Shown here in pieces: positions 48,754 to 58,622 of a DNA stretch of 64,000 nucleotides (the stretch's first letter is position 1; each line of letters starts with the position of its first letter). The notes under the pieces were generated by a model that was not told where the DNA came from, made no database searches, and saw nothing but the letters and a program-made list of their open reading frames with translations. Source of the DNA: Quillaja saponaria (taxonomy: Eukaryota; Streptophyta; Magnoliopsida; Fabales; Quillajaceae); NCBI GenBank assembly GCA_029379385.1, contig CM055618.1, forward strand, positions 20,189,071 to 20,253,070. The letters are read 5' to 3'. The translations under genes were made by a program, and so were the position numbers.

Positions 48754-50557
48754 ATGGCGGAGCATCATGAACATGAGGAATCGAAGATTGAATCGATAAA
48801 GGAGAAGATATCGGAGAAGATTCACGACCACGATTCATCGTCTTCGTCTGATTCTGACAACGAGAAGAAAAGCTCATCTCCTTCTTCTAACAAATCCAAG
48901 ATTTACAGGCTCTTTGGAAGAGAAAAGCCTGTTCACAAGGTTTTTGGTGGTGGAAAACGTATGTGATTCTTTACTCCTAACAGTAGTTTGCATTTAGTGT
49001 TGGAATTGGATTTTAGTATATGCCAATCGTAGTGTAAATTCCTTTTTATATCTTCACCTTTGATCATTGTGGTGAACCAAATGGATTTGTAATTACTTCG
49101 AACCATTATTACTTTATTTTCGATTAGAGTTGGAGGCTTGGAGGGAACCAGGTAGAAAATTTGAATCTTAAAATAAGATCCCAATTTTATTGTTCCTACT
49201 GTTTTTCTTTTCCTAGTAATTATATCTTGTATTTCCGGCATAAGAAAATTGTACTAATGAAATTTACGCTCTTACAAATTTCTCAGATTTTTTTCATTGG
49301 ACTGTGGAGCTTATAATTTTGGTCTAGATCTGATCATCTGACAACTTTGTTTTTCTGATTTATCATATATTTGAACTGACTGATTTACCTCACAATTGGA
49401 TGTTTTGGGGCTCTCCAACCCATTTAATTGGGACTTTTATTTTTGTTACGAGAATCCACAATTCCAATTAGATGGGTAACGTCGTTTATGAATTGCTAGT
49501 CTTTTTTGGGCTTCCAGTCTCTCGTCACAAGTTAAGTTTTATTGTGTTGTTATGCAACAGCGGCAGATGTTTTCCTATGGAGGAATAAGAAAATATCAGC
49601 AGGTGTTCTTGGTGGTGCAACAGCTGTGTGGGTTCTCTTCGAATTACTTGAATACCATCTTCTTACTCTGGTTTGCCACTTGCTGATACTGGCTCTAGCC
49701 TTATTGTTCCTATGGTCCAATGCCTCCACTTTCATCAACAAGTTAGTAATTTCAGAGGACAGGTTTTTTTCACTTTTAGAGTGTAGTATATGTGTTGATT
49801 AACTCAGCATTTTTTGTTTTATTTAGGAATCCACCTCGCATTCCAGAGGTTTATATCCCTGAGGAACCTGTTCTACAGATTGCATCTGCACTTAGAATTG
49901 AGATCAATCGGACTTTTGCTCTTCTGCGGAATATTGCGTCAGGAAGAGATCTCAAGAAGTTTTTATCTGTACGTTGCTTTTTTACTGCACTTTTTTATTT
50001 TTTACTTTTTACCCGTGTTAGTTTACCCTTGCTCTTTTTACATTGGAAACCTTAATTGTGGTCTAATAATCCATTGTTGGCTCCCCAGTTACAATACTGC
50101 AAGTTATTTGCCTCTATATTTTGTGAGACCTAATGGTATCTGTTTTCAAGCCCAACATTAATCATCCTGTTAATATCATAATCAATTAGGTGGTTGCCGG
50201 CTTGTGGGTTTTGTCTATTGTGGGGAGTTGGTGCAACTTCTTGACATTGTTCTACATAGGTATTGAAATTACACTCTATGAACGTTGATATTTAGTTGAT
50301 TATGTTGTCACTTTTTGATGTGTATATGTTTTGATATTTTCCTTTTTGTTGACTATGTTTGGTCTGGATGTGTTGTGTTTTGTGAAACAGCATTTGTTTT
50401 GCTTCACACGTTGCCCGTGCTCTATGAGAAGTATGAGGATCAGGTGGACTCATTTTCTGAGAAGGCAATAGCTGAGATTAAGAAGCAGTATGCAGTGTTC
50501 GATGCCAAGGTCTTAAGTAAGATTCCCAGAGGGCCATTGAAAAATAAGAAGGACTAG
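48754..50557 (+). CDS. RTNLB3: Reticulon-like protein B (RTNLB)
   Basis: Five exons: 48754-48958, 49561-49741, 49827-49968, 50190-50259, 50391-50557; 765 nt, 254 aa, phases consistent. Start [10 protein letters not shown] is the usual RTNLB1-4 group start, followed by a Ser/Asp-rich cytosolic tail and [31 protein letters not shown], the entry to the reticulon domain. Two long hydrophobic hairpins follow (about 85-125 and 170-205), separated by a hydrophilic loop [13 protein letters not shown], and a short lysine-rich C-terminus ends the protein. Reticulons wedge into the ER membrane and curve tubules; members of this group also bind receptors such as FLS2. The number is taken from the position beside RBOHF/MAKR2/DAA1 and is not separable from B1/B2/B4 by eye. 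Confidence 0.93.
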
Positions 50558-51825
50558 AGTGGCTGACTCGTGCCTCTCACAAGCGTGGAGTGTAACATTT
50601 TGTAGTTATGTCAATCAGTCTCGACAGTTATGTCAATCAGTCTTGTCAAATTTTTATCAATGGGGCTAGAACCCTGTTAATTTTTAAATTTACTAGGGTC
50701 TGTGGGTACCCAATGTGGATGAGATGAATTTTAGTTTTTACTATTGCTGCTCACATGAACATCATTGCCATGGGTGACCTAGTGATTGTGTTATGTCACA
50801 TATTTAGTGCGATGTACATGGGTTTTGATCTATTGGAAGTATTTGATAGTTCTACAGGAAGGTGTGTGCTTATCCCGGTTAGTGCGATGTACATGGGTTT
50901 TGATCTATTGGAAGTATTTGATAGTTCTACTGAAAGGTGTGTGTGCTTATCCCGGTTGGATGATAATGGGAGGACCCGATGTTCGCAACCCCCCTATGAG
51001 CTTCAATTCAATTACAAGTTTATGGTAGTGATTGGTTGGTGCTGATTTATTGTTCAGTGGCGCAGTAATTTTATTTTCCCTCACGTGCAATCTCCTTCGA
51101 GCAGATCAATGGAATGCGCTCAATAGCTCAGGGAAATGCTGTGCTAGACAAACCTGTGCTGGCAATTTCTACAGGCAATTGTCCTTGAAGATGAAGCACA
51201 TGAAGCAAGTTGGGTGAAAACGTGTGGGAAAGTGCATATGCCCGTTGGCCGTTTATGCAGTGATCACGACAAACCTTGAACCATCAGTGAGGTTAGCGAT
51301 AAAGTTCACGCGTATGCTAATTATTTCGAGGCGGATCATGGACAGATCTGAACTAGTGTATTTCTGGGCTGCCTATGGAGTTGTTATAATTCAACTTTTC
51401 ATACAAAGGATTTTCTTAGTGCATATTTCTAATTGTGAAAGTGTGATCGCGGAAGGCTTAAAACCTCACAACCGTTGCACTGGAACATGTCACAAGAATC
51501 TTATTGTTAAACATAAACCATACAATACACATACTCACTTGGCTGTATGTCGAAACTAAAGCCTCCTAACTCCTAAATTGAAAAGAGCTTTAGATTCCCA
51601 AGTGCTGCCTATAAGAGATGTAATACTTGGTTGTCCTCGTACCCAGAGTAACACGAGGGCATTACGATGAGCTTTATACACAAAGTACTCGGCATGTGGC
51701 CTTTGTTGAGATGTTTTAGCCAGACTGATTCACAGGAGTATTGACTTTTGCTTGGAAGAAAAACTTACAGGCCTAGTTCAGAAAGCCTGTGATTAAATCT
51801 TCCTTTTCTTGTTGGGGTTCTGAGT
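50558..51825. other. Convergent region between RTNLB and the DAA1-like locus
   Basis: RTNLB 3' UTR, the tandem duplication, then about 800 bp less AT-rich than other spacers. Several open frames of 60-110 codons overlap each other here without family resemblance. It might include an unannotated non-coding transcript, but nothing shows this directly. Confidence 0.45.
50804..50957. repeat. Near-identical tandem duplication of 75-77 bp
   Basis: Copy 1 50804-50878, copy 2 from 50879 to about 50955, differing by one substitution (CAGGA/CTGAA context) and two extra bases in a GT run. It lies 247 nt past the RTNLB stop, in possible distal 3' UTR. Confidence 0.9.
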
Positions 51826-54800
51826 TTAGAGAAAATAAGATAATTGCTCCCGCTTCCTTGAACCCCCTTCCCTATACAAGTCATTCCACTGCTTCAATTC
51901 ACTCATGATAGACCCTTCAGACGCAAGGCTTGCCGCAACCTGTATCAAAAGTTGTGTAGTGAAGCACTGAAGCATTAACATTTCTATACAGGTCCTACCA
52001 CGCAAAATGGAAAATAATCTAATGTATTGTCACTTGGTTTGGCCATCTAACCACCTCTGCAATAACACAAACAACAGTCTTACCTGATTCTTTGCCAGCC
52101 TTAAATCCTCCATGTTCAAAGGCCTCAGAGTAATAACTCTTTCCCGCTTACCATCTTCTTTCATATCCAGAGCATCTACATCCTTCATCTCTGGGGAATT
52201 TTTCCTGCCGTTCTGCAGCTTTCCACTTTTTCTCCTGGCAAAAGAGAATGATTCATAGGTCAACATAATAGACACACCATAAGGAATTCATGCAGGAGCT
52301 TCAAAATAGGTTATACAATTACCAAATCCTTTAGTCTTTCTTGCTGAATTAGTTCTCTAACTGGCCGATAAGCAGCTGTCATGCACAAGTTCTGTTTTGA
52401 ACAGTCCAGAGTTAATAATAGTTGGCTATGGATCAAAGCTTCAAGCATCAAACAAGTTAACAAAAGACCAAACCTTGAGATCACTTCCACTATATCCTTC
52501 TGTCATGGTTGAAAGCTCCTTAAAATCTAGTCCTTCTTCCACCTTCTCCTTTGCCAAGAGAGTTCTCAAAATCATTTCTCTGTTCTCTACCGATGGCAGT
52601 CCTACCATAATTCTGTATCAAAGTATATAAGGTGAAAGATGATGATCACGTTTTATTCAAAAGCATTCAGGTAGTTATCACAGATGTCACAAAAATATAT
52701 TCACGATTTCCATGTTATGTGCTTTCCCTCCCTCAGTGCATGGGCCAAATCTAAATCAAGTCTCAATTAAATTGGTAGAACTAAGTCAAACAGTATGCAA
52801 GTATACCTCCTCTCAAATCGCCAGATAATTGCTTCATCTAGGTCAAATGGCCGATTGGTTGCAGCAAGAACTAGTATATGCTCACCCGGTTTTAACAAGA
52901 GACCATCCCAATGAGTCATAAACTCATTCTTTATTTTCCGCATAGCTTCATGCTCCCCAACTCTTGTTCGTTGCCCAAGCATGCTATCTACCTCATCAAC
53001 AAATATAATAGTTGGTGAAACTTTGGTTGCCATAGTGAACAAAGCACGGACATTCTTCTCATCTTCACCAAACCATTTAGAAGTAATGGTAGACATGGAT
53101 ACATTTATGAAACTCGCCCCGGCTTCCTTTGCAATAGCCTTGGCCAACATTGTCTTCCCAGTACCAGGAGGCCCAAATAGCAATATTCCTCTACAAGGCT
53201 TTAGAAGGCCCCCAGTGAAAAGGTCTGGTCTTCGGAGAGGGAGCATTACTAGCTCCTGAAGAGATTCTTTGATCTCATCCATGGCACCAATATCAGCAAA
53301 TGTTACATCAATGTCATTTGCTGGTATGACAGGCCTTATCCGCTTTTCAAATTCATTGTCAGGAGGAACTTCCTGTGACAAAGTCAGATTCAACATCTTA
53401 AAATACAAAATATGAAAGTGAAATTACAGAACATAGAAAGATAAATTGTTAAGATATTAGGCTAAGATCTACCCAATCCTACAAGCACCATTACTGACGT
53501 TTGTGTGTAGTGGTAATGTAGGGGAGTAATATTTCAATGATTTTACCTTCTTGTTTTTTTTTTTTTTTTTTTTTGAGACAAATAAGAAGCTTACAGAAGC
53601 TTTTGAAGCAGGAACTGAATGTTCACCACCTGTCTTTCCCACTGGAGCTGATGTTTCTACTTCATTTTTGTTTCCGGGAGCTGCAATCTCAGATTTTGGT
53701 TCTGGTTTCACAACATCCTCTTCTCCTATTTCCTTCTGCAATATCTGAAAAAAGATCACACTAGTATCTGACAGGTAATTATTCTCAATTTCATGTATAA
53801 GGATGAAAAGTAAAACAAACCTCTGTTTTCCCAGCTTGGGCCTCTATTTTTAGTGTATCCTTGCCAGTTGATTTCCCTTCTTGGAATAAATTCAATCCAT
53901 GAGACAAGCTGTTTCCCAGAAAACTCTTAGGACACTATTAAACTCAAAGTTGGCCAGGAAAAATAGGAAATGAAAGAATACCATTAAAGACGCTTATCTT
54001 ACCTAGTGGATGATATCACAAGCTTTCCATTTCTGTATTCAGGATCTTTGTTTTTAATTAGATGATAAGAAATTGCAGATACAACAATCTCTTCGATATA
54101 GTTACTGAGAACCATTGTGTCTGCCACACAGATAGAACCCAGATCATCACAGTCAAGATCACTGGCTGCAAGAACTTCCATGATATGGTTTTTATTATCT
54201 TGAACCTGGATCATCTTCATATCCTCCTCCAGTTGAGACTTCCAGCTGACAAGATGGGATTCATCTTCTGGAGGTCTGATTTCTATATTGTAAGGGAACA
54301 GAGAAGTAAGTTTCTCATCGACCTCACTATAGTCATTACCAGGATCAAGAATTCGTGAACCAAGAATCAGCACTGATCCAGATAGTTTCTTCAACATTTT
54401 CTGGAACAAGTTGTATATTCTTTGCGATCTTAATAATAACTTATCAATATCCCTCAGATACAGAACAATGGGATAGGTTTTTGAGACAAAAACCAAAATC
54501 TGCGAGTTAAAGTGATAATAAATGGCGACCTTGTTTAAGAATTATTGGAAAAACAACAGTAATCATTCATACTGAAATTCCAGGCATAGCTAAAGTTACC
54601 TTGTAAAGAGACTGTATAAAAAGCTTTTCATCAAAAGACCAGCTGCTTGTGCGTTTAAGAGGAGCTGAAGGGTAAAAGAGATAGCAAGACCCCCAAAAAT
54701 GGTAAGAAGCAGATAGAACAATGACAGCAAGTTAATCAATTTCGTATCTCTGAAAATTAAAAAGAAAAGGAAAAAAGAGTCTGCATTGCTCATCATTTCG

Positions 54801-57800
54801 GTGAACACCACATGCAAATGAGAACTTTAATTGGCTATAAGGAATTACAACCACATTTCTTCATCCTTTCAGTGAATGCCAAGTAAGTGCAATGGTAGGT
54901 CAACGAGATTGAATTAGATAAAAGGGAAAAAAAAAACTACTTCCCAATAGGGATGTTCTCCATAATGATTGTGTAAAACCATTGCATTGGAAGTATATGA
55001 AAATGGAGGATGCATCAAGTGCAAATCATATCAATCATTGTAAGATTTAAGCATAGCCTTACGCGACAGCATGATCTTGTGGTGCGACAACAAATCATAA
55101 GTTCAATGATAGGTGTTCCCTGTTTTAGCATAATTGAAGAAAAACAATAGCATGCATTTCCCGATATGTTTTCTCAATCTTCCCTAGCATAACTCATGGA
55201 TTAAATTAGGGGTATAAGTAAACTACAATTTTTGAAACGGATTCTAACATGTTAAGAAAGTAAATCCATACTACTAGTAACCTGAATTTGCAGGAGTGCT
55301 TTGCCCAGTAAGGTTACTGATATTTGCGGAGGCAGATGCATTTCTTCAAAGCTTAGGAGGATCACAAGAACCTTTGGCTCCACTGCAATTACAAGGTAAC
55401 TTGTAGTTAGCAATAATAAGAAGAAATAAACAAACATATAACACGCTCTTCGTATCTTGCTTTTTCTTCTTCTTTTCTTTTTCTATAAAAGGAGAAGAAA
55501 TTGTGTTTAATGAAAAATTGAAAATAGATGCACCTACCCAACACACCATGATCCAAGATCTAAGCTGCTTTGTCTCTGTATTGTACCTGCAAACAATTCT
55601 CTTAGTGAGAGTTATATCAGAATATGAGAAATACAAAATGCCGAAATTGAACTAAAACTGATAAATCAATCAAGCCCTACAGCAAAAACCTTGTTATTCT
55701 ATCTATAATATTTTCATCACACTAATAGCCATCCTACCCATGTCTAGTATCCAAAGACCTCCCACGGGATGTCTTTCTTCAATTGGAAATAATTAATATA
55801 TAAATGATGATTATTGCTAAAGAAACCAAAACAAGTGAGGTACACCCATGTATTACAGTTAAAGCAGCATGCACTTGAGACATTATGTTGCTTGATCACC
55901 ATGATACAAAGCAATATTACTCAGTTATACCTCTGGATTCATCCCTCTGTGGAAAAATCGACAATGATCCAAATAATCCAGATAATTGCTCCAACGTTGA
56001 CTCTGAAGTGGACCTTTTGAAAGACTACAATCAGACATAGAGGACATAAACAGTAGGAAGCAGAACAATCGAATCTTCATGAAAATGGAAGCATAAAAAC
56101 ATGGAACAAGAAAACAATTTGCAGAGTACACGAATCAGACCAAAATGAAGTCTCTAAATGCCAAGAGACCCTATTCTAATGAAAGGATGTGTGAAATTAT
56201 GAAGTATGCCCCATACACCAAAAGGAAAACAAAGGAGATAATTAAAAGGTAGCTTACAGATTCTTTGTTGGAGGTACCATATTTACTCTGAAGCTGCACA
56301 GACCAACCATTGGAGATTATATGTATAATTGTATATTAATGAATAAAAACAACAAAGAAATTAAAATTGCATATCTCACCTTCAGTGAGAAGTCCGTTAC
56401 ATCTAACAGCAGCAACTTCGCCTCAAAGTAATGTGCTAAAGCCTTAGCAAGCACTTGTTGGTAAAGTTCTGCAAGGTATATTAAGAAAAAGAAATTATTA
56501 GGTGAGCTGATCTTCATGGAAACATTTAATGTCAGGTCCAGATCATGAAAAGAATACTCCAGGCCTTGTTTATTACTAAAAAACAAGGTTCCTTTCTGGC
56601 AAAACTTTTCCGTGCAAAAGGAAAAATTCCTTATGTTTACTGAGCACCACAAAGATGTTTTTTACGGCATTCTATTTGGAATTAAGGTTTTCCATAGTTC
56701 CATCAAAAAAGGAAAAACTGGAAAAGGAGATGAAAGATGGGTAATGTTTTAGTAGCCAACCTGCAGGTCCAGAGAGCAAAATAGCTCGACTTACAGGAGT
56801 GAGGTTCCTTGTGTACTTAGATATTTCAGCATGCTTTAAATGGACATAAGCAGCACTTGTCAGCAATACCCGTGTCTGCTCATTGTCAATATATAAGAGA
56901 CCAATCAACTTGGGGACATCAGAAATCAAGATAGACTTAATGCCATTTGATGGAAGCAAGAAATAAGAAAAGGATTGCAAGAGGAGGTAATTGCAACAAT
57001 AATAAAATCAAATCAAGCAAATAATTGCATACATCCACTGACGGTAAGTCCAATCTAGGGACTACAGTGATGACACTTGAAGTTATTACCATTATGAATC
57101 TACAAATTCATTATTACATACAAACTTATGTAACATCTTGTGACACAGATAATAATCTTAGTTTATCGGTCTTAAATGTACTTAAGTTGGCTAGAAATTC
57201 CAAACAAGATGATATACAAAAAGTTTCATACGTGTAATATATTTTTATAATTTCGTAAGATATATTCAGTGGCTCACAATAGTCGAGGCAGACATGATTT
57301 TAAGTTTCAACTGATCCACATGCTTCAACGCGACAGGCACAAGCACCTTGCAATGCGAGGTTCATTTGATGCAGTGAAAAGATCATTCATTTATCAAATA
57401 CCATTTTGCTTTTGCCCTCCATATACGTGCAAAATGATACCATTGATACAGAGGAGAGATCAAGACAATTCAAATTAGTCAAGTAAGCCAAATACAATAG
57501 AAAAAGAAACATGTATCAGACGTGATGTCCGTTGCATTGTTAATGCAAAGTCCATGATGGTTGACTAAAGTACACAGTTATAGCCTCTTGCAGAGGCACA
57601 ATAATAATTCCCAAAAATGGAAATCTCTTTACTCGCCTTAATCTATTTTGGCAACAGATCACTACCATATCAGAAACCTATCAAGGTAAACTATCCTAAT
57701 AGTATATGATATCACATACAAGTGTACTTAGAACCCAAGGCAGCAAGAAAATATAGAGTTCCAAGGCATATAATAAAATATACAGCAGGGCACGTGACAA

Positions 57801-58622
57801 CCAAAATTCTAGCTCATTTAGGTTATTTGAGAGCCAAACTACGATTCAAGCATGGCCCCAAACTTGAATCACAACATTATATTATGCTAATTATCCTTAG
57901 TCACTGAAAACGAAGCAAAATAAATTTAATAAAAGAAATATTTGATCCAGTAGAAACTTGGATACAATACTCAGAAATGGTGAAATATTATACTCTGATT
58001 CCAAGGAGAAATAGATCTACAATCTCGAGGTCTAGTAATATACACAAACAACATTGAAACACACATTATACTCTACTATCTATAAAAACTTCTATTTTTA
58101 TTTTATTTGGAGATGGAAAATAAAAATGTTTTCCCCAACTAAACAGGAGCTATCATTTTCTCTAAGAATTTCATATTTCTTTTTCTTTTTCAGAGATGTT
58201 CTTGAGCTTTAATTTTTACTAGTCATTTTCATCCAAACGCTAGAAGTTACGAGTAGAGAAACTGAAAGGGTTGAGAAGATAGAAGGGAAAAGTTGACATG
58301 CATTCCGAGTTAGAGGGAAAATACTTATAGGAAAAAAAGAAGGAGAATTTCCAAAACAGAATATGAGTGAATAAATCAAAGACAAAGGAGTTATGGCACT
58401 GTGACCTGAGGTAGTAAGGGAATTGATCAAAGGTGACCTTGCTTTCTCTGCCATCAACAATTTGTCTGAGCATTTCCTGCTCCATCCTCTCTGCAGTAAT
58501 GGCGTTTGAGGAAAACTGTTGGCTGCCCATTTGCTAACGGTCTGTCCAGAGGCCAACCCAATCCCCACTCCCACTCCAACCCCTACACTCAACGCCGATA
58601 ACAGAATACCTTTATGCTCCAT
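51826..58622 (-). pseudogene. DAA1-like AAA-ATPase, apparently inactivated by several lesions
   Basis: Introns are kept, so it is not retrocopied. Exons traced: 58406-58622, 56761-56882, 56380-56468, 56258-56293, 55931-56024, 55538-55586, 55282-55382, 54600-54664, 54003-54499, 53821-53908, 53595-53744, 52807-53372, 52474-52612, 52323-52391, 52084-52234, 51826-51939. Start MEHKGILLSALSVGVGVG; end GGSRKREQLSYFL. The AAA domain has Walker A GPPGTGKT, Walker B IIFVDEVD and sensor AATNRPFD. Arabidopsis relatives are DAA1 (At1g64110) and sister ATPases near the spastin/MSP1 group. Lesions against the family reading: a missing T in a T4 run in exon 1 (58512-58515); acceptor AG read as AA at 56883-56884; in-frame TGA (55346-55348) where CGA is expected; an extra A in an A5 run (52199-52203); RRF changed to WRF after the sensor; one Glu absent from RIRPEVIP. 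Poor assembly is the alternative. Confidence 0.85.
56959..58405 (-). other. First intron of the DAA1-like locus
   Basis: About 1.5 kb between exon 1 and exon 2 of the ATPase locus (intron 56883-58405). AT-rich, with small open frames on both strands but none of recognisable family. Confidence 0.55.

Noticed and set aside
50755..51559. Series of overlapping open frames beyond RTNLB
   Set aside because: They include a repeated peptide caused by the tandem duplication and have no family resemblance.
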